Origin: Halomonas sp.
Lineage (GTDB): Bacteria; Pseudomonadota; Gammaproteobacteria; Pseudomonadales; Halomonadaceae
Direction of reading: 5' to 3'
DNA: 64,000 nt
Assembly: GCF_011050415.1 (NCBI RefSeq)
Contig: NZ_DRFS01000022.1
Coordinates: forward strand, 124,001 to 188,000
A model generated the notes under the pieces. It was given only the letters and a program-made list of their open reading frames with translations, had not been told where the DNA came from and ran no database searches. Shown here one piece after another: positions 10,598 through 20,198 of this stretch (position 1 is its first letter; every line of letters begins with the position of its first letter). The position numbers and the translations under genes were made by a program.

Positions 10598-10927
10598 ATG
10601 AGTCATTCTTCCTCTGGCCCAACGAATGCCCATGGCAGCGTAAAGTCTTATGTGACAGGACTGGTATTGTCGCTGATACTGACTATTATCCCCTTCGCGG
10701 TGGTGATGAGTGGCGCGCTAAGCGTGCTCACCACTGTTATAGTGGTGGCCGTGACCGCTGTACTGCAGATTTTGGTGCAGCTAGTCATGTTTATGCATAT
10801 GAATACCAAAGCTGACGAAGGCTGGAACCTCATGTCCTTCGTCTTCACACTGACGATTCTCGTCTTAGTGGTAGGAGGCTCGCTGTGGATCATGCAGCAT
10901 CTGCATCTCAACATGATGATCGGCTGA
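10598..10927 (+). CDS. cyoD: Cytochrome bo3-type quinol oxidase subunit IV
   Basis: Small three-helix subunit needed for oxidase assembly. It has 109 residues and the family stretch QILVQLVMFMHMNTKADEGW between helices two and three. It follows cyoC by one base. Its last 43 bases overlap the start of cyoE in another frame. Confidence 0.94.
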   Translation: MSHSSSGPTNAHGSVKSYVTGLVLSLILTIIPFAVVMSGALSVLTTVIVVAVTAVLQILVQLVMFMHMNTKADEGWNLMSFVFTLTILVLVVGGSLWIMQHLHLNMMIG

Positions 10928-11808
10928 TCGTAGCACCCAGCCGCTGGCGGGATCTGCTTGAGCTGACTAAACCCGGCATTATCGGGGGCAACTTGATTGC
11001 GACCTTGGGCGGTTATTTTCTTGCCGCCCAGGGGCAGTTCGAGTGGCTTAGCTTTGTCTCTGTCATGGTGGGGATTGCGTTAATTATCGCGTCGGGCTGT
11101 GCGTGTAATAACGTTATAGACCGCGATATTGATGCATTGATGGCGCGTACGCGCCATCGCCCTCTGGTAAGAGGCAGCATTTCGATTACCCAGGCGCTAG
11201 GCGTTTCGGCGCTGCTGGGCGTAACCGGCGTGGTGTGTCTGGCGTTAGGCACCAACGGATTAACCGTTGCTTTAGCGGTAATTGGTTGGGGCGTGTATGT
11301 GGGACTTTATAGCCTTTATATGAAACGCCGTTCGGAGTATGGCACCTTGGTGGGTAGCCTTTCCGGGGCTATGCCGCCGGTGGTCGGCTACTGCGCAGTC
11401 ACAGGGCAGTTCGATAGCGGTGCCTTTATGCTGCTAGTGATTTTCTGCCTGTGGCAGATGCCGCACTCCTACGCAATTGCGATCTTTCGCTATGCGGATT
11501 ATCGCCGTGCATCGATTCCGGTACTGCCGGTTGTGCGTGGCATTAAAATGGCGAAGCACCATATCCTTGGTTACATCGTGGCGTTCATTCCTGCCTCGCT
11601 GGCGCTGGTGTTAGCCAGCCAAGCGGGCATGGGGTATTTATGTGTGGCGCTCATTATGGGTGGCTACTGGCTCTACCTGGCGCTACGTGGTTATCGCTTA
11701 GATGACGATGTGCGCTGGGCCAAGAAAGTGTTTGGCGTCTCCATTCTCACCATCACCGCAATGAGTCTAGTCATGGTGCTGGAGGCCATGGTGCCGATGT
11801 GGGTTTAA
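10885..11808 (+). CDS. cyoE: Protohaem IX farnesyltransferase (haem O synthase)
   Basis: UbiA-superfamily membrane prenyltransferase converting haem B to haem O for the CyoB active site. It has 307 residues. The Asp-rich motif NNVIDRDIDALMARTRHRP (about residues 72-91) binds the farnesyl diphosphate-Mg complex. The start is GTG at 10885, inside cyoD; an AGGAGG box at 10874-10879 sits at a good distance from it, supporting this start and the 43-bp overlap. A strong terminator follows at 11837. It is the last gene of the cyo operon. Confidence 0.95.
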   Translation: MDHAASASQHDDRLIVAPSRWRDLLELTKPGIIGGNLIATLGGYFLAAQGQFEWLSFVSVMVGIALIIASGCACNNVIDRDIDALMARTRHRPLVRGSISITQALGVSALLGVTGVVCLALGTNGLTVALAVIGWGVYVGLYSLYMKRRSEYGTLVGSLSGAMPPVVGYCAVTGQFDSGAFMLLVIFCLWQMPHSYAIAIFRYADYRRASIPVLPVVRGIKMAKHHILGYIVAFIPASLALVLASQAGMGYLCVALIMGGYWLYLALRGYRLDDDVRWAKKVFGVSILTITAMSLVMVLEAMVPMWV

Positions 11809-11836
11809 CACACTCACACTGTTAGGCCGTCAATCA

Positions 11837-11870
11837 AACGCCCCGAGCAAATAGCTCGGGGCGTTTTTTT
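11837..11870 (+). terminator. Rho-independent terminator after cyoE
   Basis: Perfect 12-bp stem AACGCCCCGAGC / GCTCGGGGCGTT with a 5-base loop, followed by a T-run. A close relative of this hairpin occurs at 13541-13588, on the far side of the PAAR/effector cassette. Confidence 0.92.
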
Positions 11871-11929
11871 AGGGCATAAAATCGGTTCTTTAAACTTCTC
11901 TCTAACTAAAAAATATTGATGGGTATGCT

Positions 11930-12289
11930 TTAGCCTTTAATTTTTTTTCTCTTAAAGTATAGAACAAAGGAAGCAGTTAACATTAAAATATTAAAAAGCA
12001 GTTCAAAATAAATATACGCCATATAGCCTGGGCTACCGTACTCACGACTCGCAATATGGAAAACTTCATCGTTAAGTATAAAATCAGCATTGCCTAATAT
12101 TAAGATGGAAAGTAGCGTAACGTATGGCCAGAACAACCAAGCTTTTCTAAATTTAGCCACGATCAAAAAAATACAAAACAAAACAGCCAGCATTAATAGG
12201 CCAGTTTGAGGCGTCATAACTTTATCTAGAACCTCAGCATGCACTGGTGATGAAAAAAATACAAATAGTAGATTAACTAATAGCTTCAT
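11930..12289 (-). CDS. Small membrane protein, candidate immunity protein for the Tlde1-like effector
   Basis: It has 119 residues and no recognised family. A signal-peptide-like start ends at about SSPVHA, followed by three hydrophobic stretches (about 28-48, 53-68 and 90-112) and a basic C-terminus. A protein in or facing the periplasm is therefore likely. Its start overlaps the effector stop as ATGA. By position (last gene after PAAR and a peptidoglycan-targeting effector) and predicted location it fits an immunity protein guarding the periplasm, but that is inference; no sequence similarity to known Tldi proteins could be tested. The gene is AT-rich compared with its flanks. Confidence 0.55.
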   Translation of the reverse strand: MKLLVNLLFVFFSSPVHAEVLDKVMTPQTGLLMLAVLFCIFLIVAKFRKAWLFWPYVTLLSILILGNADFILNDEVFHIASREYGSPGYMAYIYFELLFNILMLTASFVLYFKRKKIKG

Positions 12290-12846
12290 GGAAGCACCTC
12301 AACAGGAATAGACTCTCTTGACATTCTAATAATTGTTTTTACAGTGTCAGTGTTTTGATCTCCTAGCAACCCACCCCCTATATCAATACAGCCAGCCGAG
12401 CCTGGGATAGAACCACCATGAAGGAAAAAATTATCTCGGCCATATAAATCAAATTTAGCCTCCTCTTGAGGATGCAGTCTGATCCTCCAATCACCCCAAT
12501 CGCCGTGCCTTAAGTTTCGGTAAGCTCCTCTCAATAAACCAGGATCACTCAGATCTTCTTTCCTTATCAAGTAGCTTCCCACGGGTAAGGGACCTTCCCA
12601 GGCGGCTCTTTGACATTCAATGGAACTGTTGTTTAAACACGCTCCGTTGCCGGTTGTGGCATCCATAGTCATTGAGAAGCTGGGAGTGACAATAAATAAT
12701 TTGCCAATCGAAATGTGGAATTCAAACCTAGTGACATGTTCTGCCACGATTTCGACCGGTTGAGTGTTTTCACTACTTGTTGTTACTAGCTCTCCTATTT
12801 CTGCTAACAATTCAGTATCCATTAGCTGCTGCTCTATATCATCCAC
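12286..12846 (-). CDS. Tlde1-like (DUF2778) L,D-transpeptidase-fold type VI effector
   Basis: It has 186 residues. The C-terminal half has the Tlde1/DUF2778 pattern: GPLPVGSYLI, the LHPQEE segment, and the catalytic stretch HGGSIPGSAGCIDIGG, with His and Cys as expected catalytic residues of the L,D-transpeptidase fold. Tlde1 proteins act on peptidoglycan tetrapeptide stems in the periplasm of rival cells after type VI delivery. The acidic first 60 or so residues are not recognised. It lies 5 bp after the PAAR gene and overlaps the putative immunity gene. No other type VI genes are in the window, so it would be an orphan cargo cassette. Catalytic assignment is by motif only. Confidence 0.75.
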   Translation of the reverse strand: MDDIEQQLMDTELLAEIGELVTTSSENTQPVEIVAEHVTRFEFHISIGKLFIVTPSFSMTMDATTGNGACLNNSSIECQRAAWEGPLPVGSYLIRKEDLSDPGLLRGAYRNLRHGDWGDWRIRLHPQEEAKFDLYGRDNFFLHGGSIPGSAGCIDIGGGLLGDQNTDTVKTIIRMSRESIPVEVLP

Positions 12847-12851
12847 AAGAC

Positions 12852-13346
12852 TTATCCTTTCATAACCAATAAGACTTTTATTTTTTCTGGAGAATCATGA
12901 CCTTGAACTAGGTGTGTAACTCCTTCTCCATTGGTTTGACCGTACTCTTTTGTTCCATCTTGACGCACAATGGCATACTTTTGATATGAAAAAGGAATGC
13001 CTCTAGGATCTAGGAGTTTTATTTTTTCGTTATACTTATTTTTTATAATGCTATTTAAATTTGAAAGCGAGCTTCTCTCACTACCAGTAGGCACGCCAGT
13101 CTTGCTGCTAGAGCTAGCAATAACTTTTCCTCCACACGAGGTAGTGCTGCCATCTATAGCTGCAGGCTGGCCTTCAATTAGAAACCAACCTAGCCCTGAT
13201 GTGATGGTAGCGCCACACGAACATTTATCCCCCACTCTAGAAACTGGCATACCGTCGAGAGTGCTTGAGTTAGCTCCCTCAACTACTTTATGGGGCCCAC
13301 CTTTGCAGCTACATGCTACGAGGTCTCCTACTTTTGCTTGATCCAA
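12852..13346 (-). CDS. PAAR-domain protein (type VI spike tip)
   Basis: It has 164 residues. Residues 1-80 form a PAAR domain: AKVGDLVACSC, HKVVEGANSSTLDGMPVSRVGD, then SGLGWFLIEGQPAAIDGS. PAAR proteins cap VgrG spikes and carry effectors. The remaining 80 or so residues end in a small domain (PFSYQKYAIVRQDGTKEYGQ to the end) resembling the adaptor-like tails often seen after PAAR; its role is unknown. The start is TTG at 13346 with AAGGAG seven bases upstream. It is the first gene of the PAAR-effector-immunity cassette. Base composition is markedly AT-rich against cyo and pta, suggesting acquisition. Confidence 0.82.
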   Translation of the reverse strand: MDQAKVGDLVACSCKGGPHKVVEGANSSTLDGMPVSRVGDKCSCGATITSGLGWFLIEGQPAAIDGSTTSCGGKVIASSSSKTGVPTGSERSSLSNLNSIIKNKYNEKIKLLDPRGIPFSYQKYAIVRQDGTKEYGQTNGEGVTHLVQGHDSPEKIKVLLVMKG

Positions 13347-13540
13347 TAGTATTCTCCTTTTGCATCAATAATGCCTGACAGCGCATAATACTTAATTTAT
13401 TAACTTAAATTAATCAAGAAAAATAATCTCGTCTAGTTTTTTTCTAAATAATTAAAATATAAACTAAATTTTCCAAGTGCTACTGTGTAGCCTGATGGCT
13501 AAGAGAGTTTGCTAGGCTAGAGTTAAAAGGCGATATGTGC

Positions 13541-13588
13541 ACAAACCAAACGCCCCAAGCAGTGAACTACTCGGGGCGTTTGGTTTGT
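13541..13588. terminator. Long hairpin downstream of pta, twin of the cyoE terminator
   Basis: A perfect 16-bp stem (ACAAACCAAACGCCCC at 13541-13556 with its complement at 13573-13588) around a 16-base loop. It lies 29 bp past the pta stop and probably terminates ackA-pta. Neither side has a long T-run. The core AAACGCCCC...GGGGCGTTT is shared with the hairpin at 11837. Confidence 0.6.
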
Positions 13589-13616
13589 GGGAGTTAAAAG
13601 CCAGTGCCAGTACCTT

Positions 13617-15800
13617 TTAGCTCTTCCGCTGACTGGCCTGAATGGCGGTTAGCGCGATGGTGTAGACGATGTCGTCGACCAGTGCGCCGCGGGAAAGATC
13701 GTTCACCGGCTTGTTTAAGCCTTGCAGCATGGGCCCAACGCTTACTACCCGGGCGCTACGCTGTACGGCTTTGTAGGTGGTGTTGCCGGTGTTGAGGTCG
13801 GGGAATACAAACACGGTCGCTTTACCCGCTACTGGGGAGTCAGGTGCTTTCTGTTTGCCTACGCTCTCAATGGCTGCGGCGTCGTACTGTAGAGGGCCGT
13901 CAATCGCCAGATGCGGTGCACGCTCTTTGGCAATGCGCGTCGCTTCGCGCACCTTATCCACATCTGCACCGGTGCCGGAGTCACCGGTGGAGTAGCTGAT
14001 CATGGCGACCCGTGGCTCGATACCAAAGGCCGCTGCGGAGCGTGCGCTTTGCAGCGCGATCTCCGCCAGGGTTTCGGCATCAGGGTCGGGATTCACCGCG
14101 CAGTCACCGTAGACCACCACCTGTTCCGGTAACAGCATGAAGAAAATCGACGAGACCTGGTTATACTCTGGCGCGGTTTTAATCAGCTGAAACGCGGGTC
14201 GCACGGTGTTAGCGGTGGTGTGAACTGCGCCTGATACCAAGCCGTCTACTTCATCCAGCTGTAGCATCATAGTGCCGAGCACCACATTGTCTTGCAGCTG
14301 TGCTTCCGCAGTGAGTTCATTAAGCTTGCCGCGGCGACGCTCCACCATTGGGCCTATGTAGTTCGCGCGGGTGCTTTCGGGGTCAATAATGGTCAGCGCT
14401 TTCGGCAGCTTTAGGCCCCGGTTACGCGCCACGTTTTCGATATCATCGCGGTTGCCCAGCAGCACACAGTCGGCAATGCCGCGTCGCTGGCAGATAATCG
14501 CCGCCTCAATGGTGCGTGGCTCATTGCCTTCCGGCAATACAACGCGCTTTTTAGCCTGCTGTGCAAGTTTGACCAGCTGATGGCGAAACGCCGAAGGCGA
14601 AAGACGACGGGTATAGCCGCTACTCAGGTTTGCTTTTAGCCAATCCAGATCCATATGGGCAGCGACATAGCGGGCGACCTGTTCGGCACGCTCGAAATCG
14701 TCCATAGGAATTTCTGTGCTTAACTGGCTGAGATGCTGAGCGGTGGTCAAGCTGTCGGTGTCAACCGCCAGTACCGGCAGGCCCGTTCTGAGCGCGGGGC
14801 GGCACATCTCGATCATATTGTCGTTGGGGATAAAGCCGTTAGTCAGCAGCACACCCGCCAACTGAATACCGTTCATAGTGGCCAGGGCAGAGGCCAGCAC
14901 CACATCGTCGCGATCACCAGAGGCGACGACTAAGCTTCCTGGCTTGAAAATGTGCAGTGCATTGGCAGCGCTACGGGCGCATAAGCTCGTCGAGAGAACC
15001 CGGCGGCTGGCGGCTTCACCTTCGTTTAGTAGCTTGGCGTTAAGGGCTCGCGCTACATCCAGCGTACGCGGCGCACTGAGCGTTTTGCTGTAGGGCACCA
15101 CGCCGATCAGGTGGAACTTGTCGGTCGCCAGGGCTGGGGAGTATTGCCGTAGTTTAGCGAGAACCGGTTCTTCAAGCTGCGGTTTGATAGTGCCAGGTGC
15201 TGCGGAAAGATCGTCCTCCTGACCGTAAGGCAGGTTTTTCATGCGCATCAAAATGCCGCCCAGGGTACGGCTGGAGCTGATGCCGCCAAAGCTGCGGGCA
15301 TGCATATCCAACTGTTCGGCCAGGGCCTGGGGTTCGTTAAGGTCACCTGTGCCAACTAAAATAATCCGCGCATTAAGCGCATTGGCAAGTTGCGCATTGA
15401 TTTGGGTAGCGTAAGTGGTGTGCTGGGTCGGCACTACGCCTTCAACGACCACCAGATCAAGGGTGCTTCCGTCACGGTGGGCTTGCTGAACGACTTGCTC
15501 ATAAAGCTCAACCGCATTTTCCATTAGCTCATCGGTTTGGTCGTCGCGCAGCAGGCGCTCCAAACGCGCCTGAGAAATAGGCGAGGGCGGGCGTTGATTA
15601 ATTGCCCGGGAGACCAGGGCGGTAGACCGGTCAAGGCCTGGGCCGTTCAGCTCATTCTGCATAAAGGGCTTTAGAAAACCGGCTTTCAGACCGATGGTGT
15701 CCAGTGCTTGAATGAGTCCCAGGCAGGCAGAGGTAAGCCCGACGCCCACGCTAGTGGGCACTAACAGAATCGCTTGGGGTTGGTCGGGGTGCGGAGTCAT
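13617..15800 (-). CDS. pta: Phosphate acetyltransferase, long form
   Basis: Interconverts acetyl-CoA and acetyl phosphate. It has 727 residues, the long proteobacterial form. An N-terminal P-loop-like domain ([16 protein letters not shown] at about 10-25) comes first, then a DRTGG-type regulatory domain in the middle (about 230-370), then the catalytic PTA_PTB domain from about 400 ([54 protein letters not shown]). The start overlaps the ackA stop as ATGA. Together the pair handles acetate overflow and re-use and sets acetyl phosphate levels. Confidence 0.96.
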   Translation of the reverse strand: MTPHPDQPQAILLVPTSVGVGLTSACLGLIQALDTIGLKAGFLKPFMQNELNGPGLDRSTALVSRAINQRPPSPISQARLERLLRDDQTDELMENAVELYEQVVQQAHRDGSTLDLVVVEGVVPTQHTTYATQINAQLANALNARIILVGTGDLNEPQALAEQLDMHARSFGGISSSRTLGGILMRMKNLPYGQEDDLSAAPGTIKPQLEEPVLAKLRQYSPALATDKFHLIGVVPYSKTLSAPRTLDVARALNAKLLNEGEAASRRVLSTSLCARSAANALHIFKPGSLVVASGDRDDVVLASALATMNGIQLAGVLLTNGFIPNDNMIEMCRPALRTGLPVLAVDTDSLTTAQHLSQLSTEIPMDDFERAEQVARYVAAHMDLDWLKANLSSGYTRRLSPSAFRHQLVKLAQQAKKRVVLPEGNEPRTIEAAIICQRRGIADCVLLGNRDDIENVARNRGLKLPKALTIIDPESTRANYIGPMVERRRGKLNELTAEAQLQDNVVLGTMMLQLDEVDGLVSGAVHTTANTVRPAFQLIKTAPEYNQVSSIFFMLLPEQVVVYGDCAVNPDPDAETLAEIALQSARSAAAFGIEPRVAMISYSTGDSGTGADVDKVREATRIAKERAPHLAIDGPLQYDAAAIESVGKQKAPDSPVAGKATVFVFPDLNTGNTTYKAVQRSARVVSVGPMLQGLNKPVNDLSRGALVDDIVYTIALTAIQASQRKS

Positions 15801-16981
15801 AGACGTGCCTCTAAACAGTGGCGGGTTTCCATGGCAATGCGGCCCTCTTCATCGGTAGGAATGACCCACACCTGCGGGCCTTGGTGGCCATCGCTATCCA
15901 GGCAGCCCTCTTTGCCACGAATGGTGGCTTCATTAGCGCTGTCGTCCAATGCAAAACCAAAGTGGGGCAGCAGGGCAAGCACATTACGGCGCACGATTGG
16001 TGAGTTTTCGCCGATACCACCGGTAAAAATCACCCCATCCAACTGAGGCAGCGCGCAGGAGAGCGCGGCTAGTGATTTAGCGATACGGTAGCAGAACACC
16101 TCCATGGCCAACTGTGCGGTGGGGTGGCCCTGCTCAGCGGCTTCTTCAATTTCACGCATATCGTTGGTCAACCCTGACAGCCCCAGCAAGCCGCTCTCTT
16201 TGTTAAGTACGCTGTCAATTTTGTCCAACGTCCAGCCTAATTGGCGGTGCAGGTGAGCGTGCAGGCCGGGGTCCACATCACCACTGCGTGTGCCCATTAC
16301 CAAGCCTTCCAGTGGGGTAAGGCCCATGCTGGTATCCAGGCTCTGATTATTGAATACCGCACTGGTTGAGCAGCCGTTGCCTAAGTGAGCGGTTAGCCAA
16401 CCACCGGCACCGCGGGTGCTTAATTCACCCGCGCGCTGGCTAACAAAGGCGTGACTGGTGCCGTGAAAGCCATAGCGGCGAATACCATGCTCAGCGTAGA
16501 GGCTTTCCGGCAGAGCGTAGCGATAGGCGCGGGGCGGCATGGTTTGGTGAAACGCCGTATCAAATACCGCTACTTGCGGCAGGGTAGGAAAAACGCTTTG
16601 GGTTGCCGCAACACCGGCCAAATTGGCTGGGTTATGCAGTGGTGCCAGGGCGGCAGTGGTTTCAATAGCATTAATAACGCTATCATCAATTAACGCCGCC
16701 TGGGTGAAGTGTTCGCCGCCGTGCACGATACGATGACCAACCGCGCCGGGTACTCGGCCTTCCATGCGCTCAAGAATCGCGTTAAGCGCCTGAGTGTGAT
16801 CGGCATCAGGCAGGGGCTGAGTGAAGCTTTCCCCTGAGCTGTTTTTGCCCTTCAAGCGTGCATCCGGGCTGCCCAGGCGTTCGGCTAGGCCAGCCAGACG
16901 CGGTGCCTCAGGGTCTGAATCAATCAACGCGTATTTAATTGAAGAAGAACCACAGTTAATTACCAGCACCGGAGCGTTCAT
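15797..16981 (-). CDS. ackA: Acetate kinase
   Basis: Transfers phosphate between acetyl phosphate and ADP, yielding acetate and ATP. It has 394 residues. Family motifs are intact: [15 protein letters not shown] at the start, [56 protein letters not shown] and the adenine-site [11 protein letters not shown]. It is the first gene of the ackA-pta operon, with the four-base overlap indicating coupled translation. The promoter must lie in the 135 bp shared with the divergent DMT permease gene. Confidence 0.97.
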   Translation of the reverse strand: MNAPVLVINCGSSSIKYALIDSDPEAPRLAGLAERLGSPDARLKGKNSSGESFTQPLPDADHTQALNAILERMEGRVPGAVGHRIVHGGEHFTQAALIDDSVINAIETTAALAPLHNPANLAGVAATQSVFPTLPQVAVFDTAFHQTMPPRAYRYALPESLYAEHGIRRYGFHGTSHAFVSQRAGELSTRGAGGWLTAHLGNGCSTSAVFNNQSLDTSMGLTPLEGLVMGTRSGDVDPGLHAHLHRQLGWTLDKIDSVLNKESGLLGLSGLTNDMREIEEAAEQGHPTAQLAMEVFCYRIAKSLAALSCALPQLDGVIFTGGIGENSPIVRRNVLALLPHFGFALDDSANEATIRGKEGCLDSDGHQGPQVWVIPTDEEGRIAMETRHCLEARL

Positions 16982-17116
16982 AAGGACCTTTTCGCTAGAA
17001 GGTTAGAGAGTAAAGAGATAGACTTTAGTTTAACATGCTGCAGTGCGGAAAAGCAGCGTCTGGATTTCGTTAGCCTTCTACTTAAAAGCTAGGCATGCTG
17101 TGCTCTCACGGGCATT

Positions 17117-18091
17117 ATGCCTGCTACTCACTTTACACCTCCTACTCCTTTAATGAGCCGTTCTGTTCTTATGTCAGCGTCCCCTTTGCCCAATCTATTA
17201 CCGCGCCATTTGGCGATTCTATTGATGATGACGGTAGCCACCATGTTTGCCGCCAATCATGTCTCTGCACGGCTGGCGTTTGATAATGGCACTGGGCTAT
17301 TGCTGGCGGTCTTAACTCGCTCGGGTGTCGCCTGCCTGATTTTGGTAGCGTTGGTGATCGTTCAGAAAAAGCGTCTGTGGCTACCTGCCGGTAGTTGGCC
17401 GTGGCAGTTAACCGTGGGGCTATTGATAGCAGTGCAAAGCGTTAGTCTTTACTCGGCGGTGGCAAGGCTCCCGGTGGTGATTGCGCTGCTTCTGGTTAAT
17501 ACCTTTCCAATTCAATTGGCGCTGCTCAGTTGGGCGCTGGGTGGCCCCCGGCCAACGCTGCGAAGCTGCCTGATCATGGGCACTATTTTAATCGGCCTGC
17601 TGGTGGTACTGGATATTCCTTCGTGGATTGCCACTGCAGATGGTATGGGACCAGGCTGGATAGCGGGGATTGGGTTTGGGTTAATGGCCGCATTTGTATT
17701 TGCCTGCGCACTGTGGGTTACCGAGCACCGCTTGGCTGGGGTAGGCAGTACGCTGCGTAGCCTGCTGACCATGCAAACGGTTTTTATCGTCATGATCATT
17801 GGCGGTATTGCAGGCATAGTGCCAGGGGGCATGAGCCTGCCTGAAAATAGCGCTGGCTGGTTAGGGCTTGCGCTGCTCGGGCTGCTGTATGGTTCAGCTT
17901 TTTCGACGCTGTTTATTTTTGTGCCCCGGCTTGATATGGCGCGCAACGCGCCGGTGATGAATATAGAACCAGTGGCTTCTTTGGTACTTGGTTATTTTGT
18001 GCTAGGACAAATGCTTAGCCCAGGCCAGTTAGTGGGCGGTGCTGTGGTAGTGGGGGGAATAGTCGTGCTCAGTTTATCCAAAGGTCGGTAG
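17117..18091 (+). CDS. DMT-superfamily (EamA-type) permease
   Basis: Inner-membrane transporter of the drug/metabolite superfamily, with two EamA repeats and about ten hydrophobic helices in 324 residues. Substrate is unknown. The C-terminal repeat shows the typical PVMNIEPVASLVLGYFVLGQ, followed by VVGGIVVLSL at the end. The start is uncertain: the ATG at 17117 has no clear ribosome-binding site, and ATGs in frame about 12 and 18 codons later are equally possible. It is divergent from ackA. No operon partner is seen; the small barrel gene starts 76 bp later. Confidence 0.85.
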   Translation: MPATHFTPPTPLMSRSVLMSASPLPNLLPRHLAILLMMTVATMFAANHVSARLAFDNGTGLLLAVLTRSGVACLILVALVIVQKKRLWLPAGSWPWQLTVGLLIAVQSVSLYSAVARLPVVIALLLVNTFPIQLALLSWALGGPRPTLRSCLIMGTILIGLLVVLDIPSWIATADGMGPGWIAGIGFGLMAAFVFACALWVTEHRLAGVGSTLRSLLTMQTVFIVMIIGGIAGIVPGGMSLPENSAGWLGLALLGLLYGSAFSTLFIFVPRLDMARNAPVMNIEPVASLVLGYFVLGQMLSPGQLVGGAVVVGGIVVLSLSKGR

Positions 18092-18167
18092 TGTTTGCGT
18101 TTTTTATCGTTATACACCACAATACAAAAAAGTAAGGAAACACTGTTTTTTAACTGAGGTACAAGCT

Positions 18168-18677
18168 ATGAAGATGTCCGTATTATCACTTACATCAGCG
18201 GTACTCCTGGTCGGTGCAGGCGCATTTGCAACGTCAGCCCAAGCACAACAGTCTTTCGTCTATCCTCAAGGGTATTTAGGTGCTGATGCAATGTTCTGGA
18301 GTCTTGATCCAGAGCGTGGTTCTTCCCGTGATGATGTGGGCCTGCGCCTGCGCGGTGGCTCGCAATTTAATGACTACTTCGGCATAGAAGGCCATCTGGG
18401 GACTGGCGGTTCCGACGGCCCAGCCGAGCTAGATTATTTAGCCGGTATTTATGCCAAGGGTATTATTCCCATCGCACCAGAAGTACGCCTGTACGGTCTG
18501 GCGGGTTTCACAGAAGTGGATTTTGATCTTGACCGTGAAAGCGATTTTTCTTACGGCGGCGGTGCTGAGATGGATCTAACGCGTAATCTGTCACTAGGCG
18601 CGGATTACATGCGCTATCTAGATAAATCTGCTTACACCTTTGATGCTGCCAGCGTTGGTTTGCGCTACCGGTTCTAA
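18168..18677 (+). CDS. Small outer-membrane beta-barrel protein
   Basis: It has 169 residues. Signal peptide with cleavage after TSAQA (about residue 26). The mature part has eight or so amphipathic beta strands (GYLGADAMFW, VGLRLRGGSQFNDYFGIEGHLG, VRLYGLAGFTEVDF, LSLGADYMRYLD) and ends in GLRYRF, the C-terminal Phe signal for Bam-dependent insertion. This is the OmpA/OmpX-like eight-strand fold with no periplasmic domain. A GAGG box precedes the ATG. Function is unknown. A terminator follows, so it is probably monocistronic. Confidence 0.8.
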   Translation: MKMSVLSLTSAVLLVGAGAFATSAQAQQSFVYPQGYLGADAMFWSLDPERGSSRDDVGLRLRGGSQFNDYFGIEGHLGTGGSDGPAELDYLAGIYAKGIIPIAPEVRLYGLAGFTEVDFDLDRESDFSYGGGAEMDLTRNLSLGADYMRYLDKSAYTFDAASVGLRYRF

Positions 18678-18713
18678 TACGGGTTTAAAATAGCGAAAAC
18701 ATCTAGTTGCTCT

Positions 18714-18750
18714 AAAGCCCCATGGCTCTCAGCCATGGGGCTTTGCTTTT
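18714..18750 (+). terminator. Rho-independent terminator after the small barrel gene
   Basis: Perfect 14-bp stem AAAGCCCCATGGCT / AGCCATGGGGCTTT, 3-base loop, then GCTTTT. Confidence 0.88.
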
Positions 18751-19048
18751 CCTCACCCATCCTCCTCAAGTATTTACTCGACCTCACCCTTTCCTTTCAA
18801 GATATGGAACGTTTATTGCTAAGCATTAATGGCGTTACGTCATGGCATTTTTGTTCAAACGTGTCCAACTACCTTCTACCGCTTCATTAAACGCTTTGTA
18901 TTTACCTGAGAATCGGCACAGCTTTACGTAGTTTGGGCCAAATGCTGCAACTGCGAAGGTGATAATGTCAAAGCACACCGTTGGTTAGAAACGAAAATAT
19001 AAAGTCCAACGCTCAACTTGCTTAAGCTCCATTCGAGAGGAAACTACC
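18751..19048. other. Intergenic region before the TRAP operon
   Basis: About 300 bp without a gene. It ends in a GAGAGGAAA ribosome-binding site for the TRAP binding protein and must hold that operon's promoter, but no operator could be identified. Confidence 0.5.
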
Positions 19049-20110
19049 ATGTATAAAATGAGCAAAATTGCCGTTGCAGTTGGTTTGTGTGCGGGTTTAA
19101 CGACGGCATCTGCGATGGCAGAAGCTGCGGAAAAAAATTGGCGTATGGCTACGCCATGGAGCGGCGGCCCTTGGCTTGAACGGGATGCGCAGATGTTCGC
19201 TGACCGCGTCAATGAGCTTTCTAATGGCGAAATTGCCATTGAAGTCTTTCCCGGGGGCACTTTAGGTAGCGCACTTCGAGTCACTAATACAGTGAAATCT
19301 GGCGTTGCCCAGATCAGCCACAATTATATTAATTACGACTATGGCACCGACCCGACCACAGCGCTGTTAGCTGGTCACTCAAGTGGCTTGACGCCTGAAG
19401 AGTTCATGCTGTGGATGTACGAAGGCGGTGGCGTAGAGTTGTATGAAGAGTATCGCCGTGATGTGTTCGATGTGGTGGCCTTCCCTTGCGCGATTTTGGG
19501 TACTGAGATTTTCCTGCACTCGAACAAACGCGTAGAAACCCTAGAAGATTTCCAAGGCCTACGCCTGCGTACTTCCGGTGCATGGTCTGAATTAGCTTCC
19601 CGCCTTGGTGCATCCACAGTGGTAATGGCGGGCGGTGATATCTACAGCGCGCTTGAACGTGGTGTTATTGATGCGGCTGAGTGGGGCAGCCCCGAAATGA
19701 ACGCACCCACGGGTTTCCAGGAAGTTGCTCAATACGTGATTATTCCTGGCGTGCACCAATCCGGTGGTTTTCTGGAGTGTCAGGTGAATGAAGCTACCTG
19801 GGATGAACTGAGTGAAGATGAGCAGGAAATGCTGCGTTTGGCGGGCAAGCTGAGTGTATTTGAGACGTGGCTAGCAAGCTCTTTTGCTGATTTAGCTGCC
19901 TATCAAGCATTGGTTGATGGCCCTAATGAAATCGTCCATTTGGATCAGTCATTCATCGATACTATTTATGAAGAGACCGTGAAGTGGGAAGACGAGTATG
20001 CCGCTGAAAATGAGTGGTTCGCTCGCGTGATTGAGTCACAGCGTGACTTCAAAGACACCATGAGCGTATGGCCCCAGTACCGCCTGCCAATTGGCAGCAT
20101 GGGCCGCTAA
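19049..20110 (+). CDS. TRAP transporter substrate-binding protein (DctP/TakP type)
   Basis: Periplasmic receptor of a TRAP transporter. It has 353 residues. Signal peptide with cleavage near SAMAEA (about 25). The ligand arginine lies in LRLRTSGAW, the carboxylate-binding Arg of the family. The stretch AAEWGSPEMNAPTGFQEVAQY followed by IIPGVHQSGG resembles the alpha-keto-acid-binding TakP branch rather than C4-dicarboxylate DctP, so a 2-oxo or hydroxy acid is my best guess. Strong RBS (GAGAGGAA). It is the first gene of dctPQM, with a hairpin between it and dctQ. Confidence 0.9.
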   Translation: MYKMSKIAVAVGLCAGLTTASAMAEAAEKNWRMATPWSGGPWLERDAQMFADRVNELSNGEIAIEVFPGGTLGSALRVTNTVKSGVAQISHNYINYDYGTDPTTALLAGHSSGLTPEEFMLWMYEGGGVELYEEYRRDVFDVVAFPCAILGTEIFLHSNKRVETLEDFQGLRLRTSGAWSELASRLGASTVVMAGGDIYSALERGVIDAAEWGSPEMNAPTGFQEVAQYVIIPGVHQSGGFLECQVNEATWDELSEDEQEMLRLAGKLSVFETWLASSFADLAAYQALVDGPNEIVHLDQSFIDTIYEETVKWEDEYAAENEWFARVIESQRDFKDTMSVWPQYRLPIGSMGR

Positions 20111-20127
20111 CTGCGCATCAACGAAAT

Positions 20128-20153
20128 GAAAGAGAGGCCAGCGCCTCTCTTTC
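20128..20153 (+). other. Hairpin between dctP and dctQ
   Basis: Eleven-base stem GAAAGAGAGGC / GCCTCTCTTTC with a 4-base loop and no T-run. Placed like the stabilising or partial-termination hairpins that leave more binding protein than membrane subunits. Confidence 0.6.
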
Positions 20154-20198
20154 CTACGTTTAAGCCTCTCTTATACGACGAGTTGATGAGTAGAAATC

